Below are positions 9,776 through 18,703 of a stretch of DNA of 64,000 nt, piece by piece. Source of the DNA: Acinetobacter gyllenbergii CIP 110306 = MTCC 11365 (lineage in GTDB: Bacteria; Pseudomonadota; Gammaproteobacteria; Pseudomonadales; Moraxellaceae); contig NZ_ATGG01000011.1 of NCBI RefSeq assembly GCF_000413855.1, forward strand, positions 124,001 through 188,000. The letters run 5' to 3'. How positions within the stretch are numbered: position 1 is the first letter of the stretch; each line of letters begins with the position of its first letter. The notes beneath the pieces are model-generated. The model had not been told where the DNA came from. It saw only the letters and a list, made by a program, of their open reading frames with translations, and searched no databases. The position numbers and the translations under genes were made by a program.

Positions 9776-10518
9776 ACCTGAATCTTAAACGTTTAGCTGC
9801 TGTTGCTCTCGCATGCTCTACAGCTCAAGGATTTGCCGCAGTCCCGACCATCAAACAGAAACTGGAAAAAGACGGATTTAGCTTTGTTAAACAAATTGAA
9901 GCACCTGCCCAAATGACAGGCTGGGCTGGACATATGCAACAAAATCCAATGACGGTTTTTATTTCGAATGACAATAAATATTATATCGTTGGGGATTTGC
10001 ACAATGCCAAGGGGGATAATTTAACCGTTGATGCGCTGAATACGCATGTCAAACAATCGGTTTTGGATGATGTTTGGAAAAGTCTGGAAAAATCGACTTG
10101 GATTCAGGATGGCAATGTCAAAGCACCACGGATTATTTATGTCTTCTCTGATCCAAACTGTCCGTATTGTCATGCGTTTTGGGAAAAAGCCCGTCCTTAT
10201 GTCAAAGCAGGCAAGGTGCAACTGCGCCATATCCAAGTTGGTGTGATCCGTGCTGAAAGTCGAGGACAGGCTGCCACACTTTTGGCTGCATCCAATCCGC
10301 AGCAGGTTTTTGAAGCATTTAATGCGGCGAAAGGGAAACAAAAATTGAAAGAATTAAAACCGATTCCAGCGCATCTTGCAGAAAAATTGGAATCGAATGA
10401 AGAAATGATGAATAAATATGGTTTTTATGCCACACCAGCTTTAGTCTGGAAAAATAGTCAAGGTCAAATGGAAACAGCGCAGGGCTTACCTAAGGATTTA
10501 AAACATGTTTTTGAATAA
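9772..10518 (+). CDS. dsbG: periplasmic disulfide isomerase/reductase DsbG
   Basis: 248 residues with a signal peptide (cleavage near GFA-AV), an N-terminal cystatin-like dimerisation domain up to about 90, and a thioredoxin domain with SDPNCPYCHAFW (Cys130, Cys133). The cis-Pro loop YATPAL is near the C terminus. CPYC plus the HAFW context favours DsbG over DsbC. DsbD would keep it reduced, and DsbG protects single cysteines from oxidation. Overlaps the previous gene by four bases, completing a tightly coupled three-gene thiol-redox operon. Confidence 0.88.
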   Translation: MNLNLKRLAAVALACSTAQGFAAVPTIKQKLEKDGFSFVKQIEAPAQMTGWAGHMQQNPMTVFISNDNKYYIVGDLHNAKGDNLTVDALNTHVKQSVLDDVWKSLEKSTWIQDGNVKAPRIIYVFSDPNCPYCHAFWEKARPYVKAGKVQLRHIQVGVIRAESRGQAATLLAASNPQQVFEAFNAAKGKQKLKELKPIPAHLAEKLESNEEMMNKYGFYATPALVWKNSQGQMETAQGLPKDLKHVFE

Positions 10519-10563
10519 AAATCGATGAATAGAAATGCCGATTTATATGGCGATACATCAAAT

Positions 10564-10592
10564 AAAAAGGACGTTATGAAAACGTCCTTTTT
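10564..10592. terminator. rho-independent terminator between convergent dsbG and acyl-CoA dehydrogenase
   Basis: AAAAAGGACGTT pairs with AACGTCCTTTTT around a short loop. A- and T-runs on both sides let it serve both directions. Confidence 0.85.
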
Positions 10593-10612
10593 AGGTTATT
10601 GCCGATTCAAAA

Positions 10613-11812
10613 TTATTTTAGTTCACTTGATGATTTACCCAATTCACGGCGGGCAATGATCAATTGCTGAATCTGTTGCGTACCTTCAAAAATATCCAGA
10701 ATTTTTGAGTCACGCGCCCATTTTTCCAATAATTCATCTTCAGCATAGCCAACACTTGCTGCTAACTCGACACATTTGAGCGTGATTTCGTTACCCACAC
10801 GACCCGCTTTGGCTTTTGCAATCGAAGCCTCTTTCGAATTTGGCTTTTTATTGTCTGCCATCCAGGTTGCTTTAATCATTAATAGACGTGCAGCTTCCCA
10901 CTCAGCTTCCATACGATAGATTTGTGCTGCTAGATTTGAGGTCTGTAAGTAGGGAGTGGTGTAGTCTGGATCAAGCTGATCTTTGAAAATCTCTTTGATG
11001 CGTTCTAAGGATGCTTTGGCACAACCAACGGCCATGGCTGCGACAAGCGGGCGAGTATTATCAAAGGTTTCCATTACACCTGCGAAGCCTTTAGCCACAT
11101 CAATTTCAGGGTTTCCCAATAAATTAGCAGCGGGCACACGACAGTCGATAAAGCTGATTACCGCGGTATCTGAGGCTTTAATGCCCAGTTTGTGTTCAAG
11201 ACGTTCAACTTTCATGCCTGCTGTGCCTTTTGGTACCACAAAAGACTTGATCGCAGCACGACCTAATTTTTTATCCAAGGTTGCCCAGACCACAACCGAA
11301 TCAGCACGGTCACCCGAAGTAACAAAGATTTTTTCGCCATTCAGGATATAATCATCGCCATCTTTGGTTGCTGTGGTGCGAATCGCAGCTGAATCTGAAC
11401 CACAACCCGGCTCGGTAATTGCCATGGCTGCCCAAGTGCCTTTGAAGCGTTCCAGCTGTTCATCATTGGCGACTGCTGCAATTGCAGAGTTGCCCAGACC
11501 TTGGCGGGGCATACTCAATAATAGACCCGTATCGCCATAACACATTTCAATGATGCCGAGTGCCGCAGACATATTGCCGCCGTTTACAACAGCGTCCAGA
11601 TTAGCTGTTCCACGTTTACTGGCATTAGCAGCACCAACACCTTCGCCACTTTCATTCATGCCATCCAGTAAAGCCGCAAGCATATCCAGCTCTTTGGGAT
11701 AGGCATGTTCAGCTTTATCGTATTTACGTGAAATCGGACGGAGTACATTGAGAGCAGTTTCGTGTGCCTGATCAACCAGCATTTTGAATTTTTTCGGATT
11801 TTGTAAATTCAT
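10613..11812 (-). CDS. acyl-CoA dehydrogenase (catalytic-type)
   Basis: 399-residue FAD enzyme that introduces the alpha-beta double bond in an acyl-CoA. Visible motifs are AITEPGCGSDSAAI (FAD/substrate loop), GEKIFVTSG, and near the C terminus IFEGTQQIQ, whose Glu matches the catalytic base of medium-chain enzymes. It has a longer N-terminal region than many relatives (KRGTANLD insertion near 67). It lies 15 bases after a second acyl-CoA dehydrogenase in the same operon. Substrate unknown; proximity to paa genes is suggestive only. Confidence 0.88.
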   Translation of the reverse strand: MNLQNPKKFKMLVDQAHETALNVLRPISRKYDKAEHAYPKELDMLAALLDGMNESGEGVGAANASKRGTANLDAVVNGGNMSAALGIIEMCYGDTGLLLSMPRQGLGNSAIAAVANDEQLERFKGTWAAMAITEPGCGSDSAAIRTTATKDGDDYILNGEKIFVTSGDRADSVVVWATLDKKLGRAAIKSFVVPKGTAGMKVERLEHKLGIKASDTAVISFIDCRVPAANLLGNPEIDVAKGFAGVMETFDNTRPLVAAMAVGCAKASLERIKEIFKDQLDPDYTTPYLQTSNLAAQIYRMEAEWEAARLLMIKATWMADNKKPNSKEASIAKAKAGRVGNEITLKCVELAASVGYAEDELLEKWARDSKILDIFEGTQQIQQLIIARRELGKSSSELK

Positions 11813-11827
11813 TATTGTTCTCCAAAA

Positions 11828-13123
11828 TTAAGCATGTAAGCCAGAATGCAAGATTGCAGTCGCACGAAGATCACGATACCAGCGCTCAACAGGATGTTCT
11901 TTGGTAAAGCCATGACCGCCAAGAATCTGAACGCCATCTGTGCCCATTTTCATTGATTTTTCAGCGCAGAGCAGGCGAGCAAGATAGGCTTCACGATGGA
12001 ACGGTTTGCCAGCTTCTGCCAAACTCGCAGCATTTAAAACCAGCATACGCATCGCATCAATTTCAATCGCCATATCTGCAATCATGAATGCAACACTTTG
12101 ACGGTGAGAAATGGGTTCTCCGAAGGCAGTACGTTCATTGGCATATTTAATACAGTAGGTTTTGATTGCTTCACAAGTCCCAATCGCCATCGCACACCAC
12201 ATCAAGTTACCTAGATCGACAAAGGCGGTGTAATCAAAATCAGCATCGCCTAAGCGTAAGGCTGGCGTTTGATTAAATTGAAGAGTCGCCGTTTCAGCAG
12301 CTTTTAGACCCATTGCAGGGTTGGCTTTGATGGCAATCGTTTCATTGGATTGCACCACGAAAATATCAGCTTGACCGTTAAACTCCGCACTGACCAAGAA
12401 CACATCGGCAATATCACCTAAAAGCACTAAGCTCTTTTCACCCGTAATATAGAATTGTCCATTGGCTTCAGATGCCGTGGTTTTTAACTGGTATGGGTTA
12501 AAAGCAGGGGTTGCCTCCTGAAAGGCAAACGTCGCCGTAACATCAGTATCTTCTGCAAACACCGGTAAGTACATGGATTGAACTTGAGTTGAACCCCAAC
12601 GGGTTATTGCATTGATGACACTAAAGGTACTCAGCAAACCTGCGGTCAGACTGAAATCACCCTTCGCCAAGCTTTCTGCAATTAGAATATTACTCACAAT
12701 ATTTTGTTCTGCTGCCACACCACCCAATGCTTCTGGCAACGCATAATAGTTGAGCCCCAAATCAACCAAATGTTGCCACAGTTCTTCTGGGAATTGAGCA
12801 TGATGATCTGCATCATGTGCCAATGTGTAGAGCACTTCTTCAGCAAATTGTGACATGGCATCAACCGTCATTTGCTGTTCTTCAGTCAGACTGAGATCAA
12901 ACAAATTTTTGTTGCTCTGATTTGGAAGACGCTGTTTATCGATTGGTTGTGGCTTAAATGCTTTTTGTGTTTTATTGAGTACTTTAAAGCCAGTTTTTGA
13001 ACCTTGATATAATGATTTCTCTACAAATTTTCTTAATTTGAGTTGATCCAGCATTTCGCTTCCTGCGAGTTTGGTGATCAAAGATAGCCCAAGACCTTGA
13101 GCCTTATTCATCATATTCGACAT
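11828..13123 (-). CDS. acyl-CoA dehydrogenase-like protein lacking the usual catalytic Glu
   Basis: 431 residues. About 75 N-terminal residues rich in Lys and Gln precede the usual start of the fold (LTEEQQMTVDAM). The ATFAFQEATPAFNP loop, the ERTAFGEPISHRQ helix and the QILGGHGFTKEHPVERWYRD segment fit the family. The protein then ends as LRATAILHSGLHA, with no EGT motif, and the alternative isovaleryl-type position (helix before RTAFG) is Gly. It may be the non-catalytic or FAD-binding partner of the adjacent dehydrogenase in a heteromer. First gene of the pair. Confidence 0.82.
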   Translation of the reverse strand: MSNMMNKAQGLGLSLITKLAGSEMLDQLKLRKFVEKSLYQGSKTGFKVLNKTQKAFKPQPIDKQRLPNQSNKNLFDLSLTEEQQMTVDAMSQFAEEVLYTLAHDADHHAQFPEELWQHLVDLGLNYYALPEALGGVAAEQNIVSNILIAESLAKGDFSLTAGLLSTFSVINAITRWGSTQVQSMYLPVFAEDTDVTATFAFQEATPAFNPYQLKTTASEANGQFYITGEKSLVLLGDIADVFLVSAEFNGQADIFVVQSNETIAIKANPAMGLKAAETATLQFNQTPALRLGDADFDYTAFVDLGNLMWCAMAIGTCEAIKTYCIKYANERTAFGEPISHRQSVAFMIADMAIEIDAMRMLVLNAASLAEAGKPFHREAYLARLLCAEKSMKMGTDGVQILGGHGFTKEHPVERWYRDLRATAILHSGLHA

Positions 13124-13384
13124 GATTTTATCCTAGAGGATGGTTGTAAATTTATGCTGACATGCTCCTGCTCAAAAAACTATGTCTTGTTTGACATGCC
13201 GATTGGAGAAAGATAAAGGGTGAAATAGCCGTTTATTGTTTTTTATCATATTGTTTTTTAAATATTAAAAAAAATATGGGCGAAATTGTTTTTTTAAAAA
13301 TTGACCAAAATGACAGAGGCCAGTGCCCAGCTTAATCTGTTTATTGTTTAGTAAGGTGATTCTGCCATTTTGGGGTCTCCACGA

Positions 13385-13675
13385 TTAGCCTAATCCTTCG
13401 GTCAGAATCACCATATATTCACCTGCTAAATCACGATGCTTTTTGGCCTGTTGATAGGCATCACTGTGATACCAATTTTGTGCTTCCTGCATACTACGAA
13501 ATTTAATGATGGCAACGCCGTCGCTTTCGATATTCTCTAATGCAATAGACTGACCATAAAAAACAATGGGTTCAGCTGCAAAACCTTGGCTCGCTTGACG
13601 TGCCAAAGTGGTGTAGGTCTTCATTTCATCTTGGTTTTTTAATTGCGTACGAATAAGAATGATATAGGCACTCAT
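13385..13675 (-). CDS. DUF1330 family protein
   Basis: 96 residues starting MSAYIILIRTQ, with AGGA at a good distance upstream. A longer in-frame extension to 13780 would run into paaZ and is rejected. The dimeric alpha-beta barrel fold is suggested by the DGVAIIKFRSMQEAQNWYHSDAY segment, typical of DUF1330 and its relatives. It lies 88 bases after paaZ on the same strand, so it may be the last gene of the paaZ transcript. Biochemical role unknown. Confidence 0.8.
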   Translation of the reverse strand: MSAYIILIRTQLKNQDEMKTYTTLARQASQGFAAEPIVFYGQSIALENIESDGVAIIKFRSMQEAQNWYHSDAYQQAKKHRDLAGEYMVILTEGLG

Positions 13676-13763
13676 GGATTTTCCTGAATTGAGTTTATTT
13701 TTAACACAGCATATCTCGAATATTGTTGATGGATACGCAATGGGATCCATCAACGCACTTAGT

Positions 13764-15866
13764 TTAAGCTGCGCGGGCAACCAAAGTTAAAATATCATAG
13801 GTTGCAACCAGTTCATCACGTTGATTTTTGACTTTGATATCCCAAACCACAACACCGTGTTCGGGTTGAGATGGATCTTTTTGTGGTTTAGGAGTTTTCT
13901 GTTTGCAGGTCAATTCAACCCGAATAGAATCACCGATTTTGACAGGCTCAACAAAACGTAAATTATCCATACCATAGTTAGCAATCACAGGGCCTTGTGC
14001 GGCATTGACAAATAAACCTGCTGCGGCAGAAACAATGAAATAGCCATGTGCCACACGCTCACCGAAGAAAGAGTCTGCTGCCGCGATTTTATCGGTATGC
14101 GCATAGAAATAGTCGCCACTGAGGCAGGCAAAATTAACAATATCGGCTTCAGTCACGGTACGACGTGCAGTCAATAAACGCTCACCAATGACCAGTTCAT
14201 CAAAATCCTTTTTAAAAGGATGGACGCGGTCTTGCTTGATGTTTGAACCCGCGGTCCATGAATGCGTCACTTGAGTAAGGCTGTTCGGTGAACCTTGAAT
14301 CGCGGTCCGTTGCATATAGTGTTTGACTGCGCGAATGCCTCCTAGTTCTTCACCGCCACCAGCACGACCAGGTCCGCCATGAATCAAATGAGGCAGTGGT
14401 GAACCATGTCCTGTACTTTCTTTGGCTGATTCTTCATCCAGAATGTGTACACGACCATGCCATGGCGCAATTTTTTGAATGATCAATTCGACATTCTCAT
14501 CACTATTCTTTACCACAGAGGCGACCAGACTACCTTCACCACGCGCCACAAGATCGGAAAGTTCGTCAATTGATTGATAAGGCATCAAGGTACATACAGG
14601 GCCAAAAGCTTCAGTGGTATGTACCAAGCTTGCCTGTAGTGGTTGCTCACACAATAACAAGGTCGGTGGGAAGAATGCACCTTTCTCAGGATGGTCAGCA
14701 TTGATTTTGAAAGTTGTCTCGTCACCAAATACAATTTTGGCTTCTTTCGCCAGTTCTGCAACTTTCGCAGCTACATCCAGTTTTTGTTTAGGGCTGGCCA
14801 ATGCGCCCATGGTGGTGTCTTGTTTTTGTGGATCACCTACGACGACTTTTGCTAGTTTAGCACTGAGTTTTTGCTGTACTTGTTCAAGAAGTGCTTGAGG
14901 TACAAAGGCACGACGAATCGCGGTACATTTTTGTCCTGCTTTGGTGGTCATTTCACGAAATACTTCGCGTACAAATAAATCTATAGTTGCCTCATTTGCC
15001 GATGGACTGAGAATCGCACTGTTTACCGAATCAGCTTCCATACTAAATGGAATTGAATATTTGTTCAGATGGGAGTGGTTGCGGAGTTTTTGGCCAGTAT
15101 AGGCTGAACCCGTAAAGGTAACACAGTCCTGTGGGCCTAAGTGATCAAAAAGATCATCAATTTGTCCGCAAATCAGTTGTAGTGATCCTTTCGGTAGAAT
15201 TTGCGTATCTTCAATCGCTTTAACAACTGCTTGGGTGAGTTGAGCACCATCAGTGGCGGGTTTGACGATACAAGGCACACCCGCCAATAGCGTAGGCGCA
15301 ATTTTTTCTAGCATGCCCCAAATCGGGAAGTTAAAGGCATTGATATGTACTGCGACACCTGCTTTAGGACTCAGAATATGCTTGGCACCAAAAGTGCCGT
15401 TTTTAGAGAGCTGAATCCAGCTATCCTCAGTAATAATTTTTTCGTCATTGAGTTCGCGGCGTACCAGACTTGAATAGGCAAATAAGGTTTGGATGCCACC
15501 CTCGATATCAATCCAAGCATCTTTACGTGTCGCACCAGTGGCGTAGGCAAGCGTATAGAACTGTTCCTTTTGCTCGAGTAGCTGTTGGGCAATTTGTTTT
15601 AAGGCATTGGCACGTTGATGAAAGGTCCAGTTTGCCAGCTCAGTACCATGCTGTTTGGCATATTGCACGGCTTGATGCATGTCGATGCCATGACTGCTGA
15701 CGCTATAGATCGGTTCGCCAGTAATGGCATGTACAACAGTACGTCTTTCTTCATGGCTTGAATGCCATGTTCCATAAACATAAGAAGCCAGTTGTGGCAG
15801 CTGTTGAGTTGAGTTTTGGTATTCGGTGTCCTGTGCTATTTCTTCACGTTGTGCTTGTTCAAGCAT
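13764..15866 (-). CDS. paaZ: bifunctional oxepin-CoA hydrolase / 3-oxo-5,6-dehydrosuberyl-CoA semialdehyde dehydrogenase PaaZ
   Basis: Opens the oxepin-CoA ring and oxidises the resulting aldehyde with NADP+. 700 residues from ATG 15866 (GGAG seven bases upstream); an in-frame TTG at 15872 is less likely. The aldehyde dehydrogenase domain covers about 1-530, with HINAFNFPIWG, a general-base Glu in MEADSVN and the nucleophile near Cys314 (AGQKCTAIRR). The C-terminal MaoC-like hydratase from about 545 has DYFYAHTD and HGYFIVS. It reads divergently from paaA. Confidence 0.95.
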   Translation of the reverse strand: MLEQAQREEIAQDTEYQNSTQQLPQLASYVYGTWHSSHEERRTVVHAITGEPIYSVSSHGIDMHQAVQYAKQHGTELANWTFHQRANALKQIAQQLLEQKEQFYTLAYATGATRKDAWIDIEGGIQTLFAYSSLVRRELNDEKIITEDSWIQLSKNGTFGAKHILSPKAGVAVHINAFNFPIWGMLEKIAPTLLAGVPCIVKPATDGAQLTQAVVKAIEDTQILPKGSLQLICGQIDDLFDHLGPQDCVTFTGSAYTGQKLRNHSHLNKYSIPFSMEADSVNSAILSPSANEATIDLFVREVFREMTTKAGQKCTAIRRAFVPQALLEQVQQKLSAKLAKVVVGDPQKQDTTMGALASPKQKLDVAAKVAELAKEAKIVFGDETTFKINADHPEKGAFFPPTLLLCEQPLQASLVHTTEAFGPVCTLMPYQSIDELSDLVARGEGSLVASVVKNSDENVELIIQKIAPWHGRVHILDEESAKESTGHGSPLPHLIHGGPGRAGGGEELGGIRAVKHYMQRTAIQGSPNSLTQVTHSWTAGSNIKQDRVHPFKKDFDELVIGERLLTARRTVTEADIVNFACLSGDYFYAHTDKIAAADSFFGERVAHGYFIVSAAAGLFVNAAQGPVIANYGMDNLRFVEPVKIGDSIRVELTCKQKTPKPQKDPSQPEHGVVVWDIKVKNQRDELVATYDILTLVARAA

Positions 15867-16132
15867 AATCAAACTCCATTTTTATGTGATACATCAATTA
15901 TAAAAATACTTAAAATATGATTCATAATTTCATCTTGATTCAGCAAAAAGTCAACATTATTTTGTTTTTATTGGGGGGTTAAATTTTAATTTATTTTAAT
16001 AGTTTTAAATAAAACAATAATTTGTCTGTGATTTTTTGATTGATTTTAATTTGATACAAAAATATTAATTGACTTTGTTTTTTATGTATCGAAAAATAGA
16101 TTCATGGATGGAGTTCTCAAGAGAATCTACAA
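15867..16132. promoter_or_regulatory. divergent paaZ/paaA control region with candidate PaaX half sites
   Basis: A 266-base, very AT-rich spacer. TGATACA occurs at 15887 and 16052, TGATTCA at 15918 and 15936, the inverse TGTATCG at 16085-16091, and AGATTCA near 16099. TGATACA (16052-16058) and TGTATC (16085-16090) form an inverted pair 26 bases apart. That layout recalls the split TGATTC/GAATCA operators described for E. coli PaaX. Assignment to PaaX is inference. Confidence 0.5.
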
Positions 16133-17071
16133 ATGGAAAATAAGTATCAGAAATTTGAGCACAATATTGCCAATGACATCACGATAGAAGCCAAAGATGA
16201 AATGCCTGAGGCGTATCGCAAAACCTTGATTCGTCAGATTGGGCAGCATGGTCATTCAGAAATTGTCGGTATGCTCCCAGAAGGCAACTGGATTACCCGT
16301 GCACCGACCTTGAAACGTAAAGCCGTATTATTGGCAAAAGTTCAGGATGAGGCAGGGCACGGTCTTTATCTTTACAGTGCTGCAGAAACCTTAGGTGCGG
16401 ATCGCGATGAGATGATGGAAAAATTGATTGATGGAAAAATGAAATATTCCTCAATCTTTAATTATCCAACCATCAGCTGGGCCGATGTAGCGGCAATTGG
16501 TTGGTTGGTTGATGGTGCTGCAATTGTGAATCAGGTGGCCTTATGCCGTACCTCTTATGGTCCTTATGCACGTGCCATGGTACGGATTTGCAAAGAAGAA
16601 AGTTTCCATCAACGCCAAGGTTTTGAAGCCATGATGGCATTGGCGGCGGGTTCACCCGAACAAAAACAAATGGCACAAGATGCGGTGAATCGTTTTTGGT
16701 GGCCTGCATTGATGATGTTTGGCCCAAGTGATGATCACTCTCCTAATAGTGCGCAAAGCATGGCATGGGGAATCAAGCGTTTTAGTAATGATGAGTTACG
16801 TCAAAAATTTGTCGATAACACTGTGCCACAAGTGTTGCAGCTCGGTCTAACGGTACCGGATGCTGATTTGCAGTGGAATGAAGCAACAGGTCATTACAGC
16901 TATGGCGAGATTGATTGGCAAGAGTTCAATGAAGTGATTGCAGGTCGTGGCCCTTGTAATCATGAACGGATCGAAGCACGCCGTAAGGCTTGGGAAAATG
17001 GCAAGTGGGTGCGAGATGCGGCCGTGATTTATGCCAAAAAGCAGCAAAACCAAGTGGGCAAAGTTGCTTAA
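16133..17071 (+). CDS. paaA: 1,2-phenylacetyl-CoA epoxidase catalytic subunit PaaA
   Basis: Di-iron oxygenase subunit that epoxidises the ring of phenylacetyl-CoA. 312 residues, as expected. The ferritin-like four-helix core shows iron ligands in DEAGH (72-76) and EESFH (155-159). It forms the PaaABCE complex with the following genes and starts the rightward paa operon. Confidence 0.97.
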   Translation: MENKYQKFEHNIANDITIEAKDEMPEAYRKTLIRQIGQHGHSEIVGMLPEGNWITRAPTLKRKAVLLAKVQDEAGHGLYLYSAAETLGADRDEMMEKLIDGKMKYSSIFNYPTISWADVAAIGWLVDGAAIVNQVALCRTSYGPYARAMVRICKEESFHQRQGFEAMMALAAGSPEQKQMAQDAVNRFWWPALMMFGPSDDHSPNSAQSMAWGIKRFSNDELRQKFVDNTVPQVLQLGLTVPDADLQWNEATGHYSYGEIDWQEFNEVIAGRGPCNHERIEARRKAWENGKWVRDAAVIYAKKQQNQVGKVA

Positions 17072-17104
17072 ACAAGATTTAGGGAAAAATTTGAGGATAT
17101 CGAA

Positions 17105-17395
17105 ATGGAAAATAACAACAATTGGTCGCTCTATGAAGTGTTTGTACGCAGTAAACAAGGTTTAAGCCACCGTCATGTGGGTAGTTTAAGAGCCCCAGAT
17201 GATGAAATTGCACTGCAACATGCGCGTGATGTCTATACCCGCCGCAATGAAGGCATTAGCATCTGGGTGGTTCGTTCAGAACTGATTAAATCCTCACAGC
17301 CAGATGAAAAAGCAGAGTTTTTTGAACCTGCATTGGACAAAGTCTATCGTCATCCGACTTTCTATCATATCCCTGATGGCATTGAGCACATGTAA
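17105..17395 (+). CDS. paaB: 1,2-phenylacetyl-CoA epoxidase subunit PaaB
   Basis: 96-residue small subunit of the phenylacetyl-CoA epoxidase, a bridge in the complex rather than a catalyst. The segments YEVFVRSKQGLSHRHVGSL and YTRRNEGISIWVV are characteristic. GAGGATAT precedes the ATG. It lies 33 bases after paaA and 12 before paaC. Confidence 0.96.
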   Translation: MENNNNWSLYEVFVRSKQGLSHRHVGSLRAPDDEIALQHARDVYTRRNEGISIWVVRSELIKSSQPDEKAEFFEPALDKVYRHPTFYHIPDGIEHM

Positions 17396-17407
17396 GGGAG
17401 GATGCAA

Positions 17408-18163
17408 ATGAATAATCCTATTTTATCTAAGTTCTTATTACATATCGGTGATAGCCAACTGGTATTGGCGCAACGTTTGGCTGAATGGTGCGGTCATGCG
17501 CCAGAGTTGGAAATTGATATTGCTTTGGCCAATATCGGTCTGGATTTACTGGGGCAATCTCGAAATTTTTTGACCTTGGCAGGCCAATACGAAGCTGAAA
17601 AACGTGATGAAGACCAATTGGCTTATTTCCGTAATGAACGTGAGTTTTTTAATTTATTGCTATGTGAACAACCGAATGGCGATTTTGCACAGACCATCGT
17701 TCGTCAATGGCTGATCGATCATTACCATGTGTTGTTGTTAACGGCTTTAACTCAATCAGCAACAGCAGAAGTCGCGGCATTGGCGGTGAAATCTTTAAAA
17801 GAAGCCAAGTATCACATTCGTTTCTCAACCAGCTGGATGGAGCGTTTAAGCCTCAGCACAGAAGAAGCACATCAACGTGTACAACAGGCATTAGACAATT
17901 TGTGGCGTTTTAGTGCTGAACTGTTCGAGTTGACGACCGAAGAAAAGACGTTGGTTGAGCAAGGCATCATTGCTGATTTTTCCACTGAAAAAGTGCAGTG
18001 GGAGCAAACCGTTATAGCGGAATTGAAGCGTTTTGAATTAACGATTCCTGAAAATGGTGCCTATCGCCGTGGGGCCAAACAAGGTTTGCATACCGAGCAT
18101 TTGGGTTATCTGTTGGCTGAAATGCAATCTATTCAACGCAGTTATCCTGAGATGACTTGGTAG
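17408..18163 (+). CDS. paaC: 1,2-phenylacetyl-CoA epoxidase structural subunit PaaC
   Basis: 251 residues. Ferritin-like partner of PaaA with a degenerate iron site, needed for complex assembly. GGGAGG at 17396-17401 places the start at ATG 17408 (MNNPILSKF), not at ATG 17402, which touches the Shine-Dalgarno. The helical core includes DLLGQSRNFL and a C-terminal GLHTEHLGYLLAEMQ typical of the family. Confidence 0.95.
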   Translation: MNNPILSKFLLHIGDSQLVLAQRLAEWCGHAPELEIDIALANIGLDLLGQSRNFLTLAGQYEAEKRDEDQLAYFRNEREFFNLLLCEQPNGDFAQTIVRQWLIDHYHVLLLTALTQSATAEVAALAVKSLKEAKYHIRFSTSWMERLSLSTEEAHQRVQQALDNLWRFSAELFELTTEEKTLVEQGIIADFSTEKVQWEQTVIAELKRFELTIPENGAYRRGAKQGLHTEHLGYLLAEMQSIQRSYPEMTW

Positions 18164-18179
18164 CACAAGGAGCGTCAGC

Positions 18180-18680
18180 ATGCAGATGATTCGTCATTGT
18201 ATTGACCAATGTTGGGATGTTTTACAAAAGGTCAGCGATCCAGAGATTCCAGTGCTGTCGGTGGTAGATTTGGGCATGATTCGTGGCGTGGAAATCAATG
18301 AGCAGCAAGAAATTATTGTTCGATTGACCCCGACCTATAGTGGTTGCCCAGCCACTGACTTATTAAAAGCACAAATAGTCGAAGCCTTGGCGGCAGAAGA
18401 TTTGACCCCTGCAAAAGTCATGATTGATTTATCAGAAGCGTGGACCACGGACTGGATGTCGAACGCAGGTAAGCAGAAGCTGCAAGCCTATGGGATTGCG
18501 CCACCAGAAGGGACTGCACAGCTATGCGGAACGCATGTGCATCTGAGTGATGGTGTGGTCTGTCCTCACTGTAAAAGCCGCGACACTCGATTGCTGACCG
18601 AGTTTAGTTCGACTGCCTGCAAAGCACTGTACAAATGTCGGGACTGCCTTGAACCCTTTGATTATTTTAAATGTATTTAA
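18180..18680 (+). CDS. paaD: PaaD, MIP18-family iron-sulfur maturation protein of the epoxidase
   Basis: 166 residues. The N-terminal DUF59/MIP18 domain (about 1-95) has VSDPEIPVLSVVDLGM and YSGCPATD. The C-terminal zinc-ribbon-like part has CPHCKSRDT and CRDC. PaaD is needed for an active epoxidase, probably by helping Fe-S or di-iron assembly. AAGGAG precedes ATG 18180. It lies between paaC and paaE, in the standard order. Confidence 0.95.
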   Translation: MQMIRHCIDQCWDVLQKVSDPEIPVLSVVDLGMIRGVEINEQQEIIVRLTPTYSGCPATDLLKAQIVEALAAEDLTPAKVMIDLSEAWTTDWMSNAGKQKLQAYGIAPPEGTAQLCGTHVHLSDGVVCPHCKSRDTRLLTEFSSTACKALYKCRDCLEPFDYFKCI

Positions 18681-18703
18681 AGCCTTGGATAAGGAAATCA
18701 GCC

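Noticed and set aside
10983..11351. 122-codon open frame opposite the acyl-CoA dehydrogenase
   Set aside because: It is a shadow of a conserved enzyme and its translation resembles no known protein.
13676..13780. N-terminal extension of the DUF1330 gene into paaZ
   Set aside because: A good Shine-Dalgarno and the family-typical MSAYIILIRTQ start at 13675; the extension is composed of antisense-like residues.
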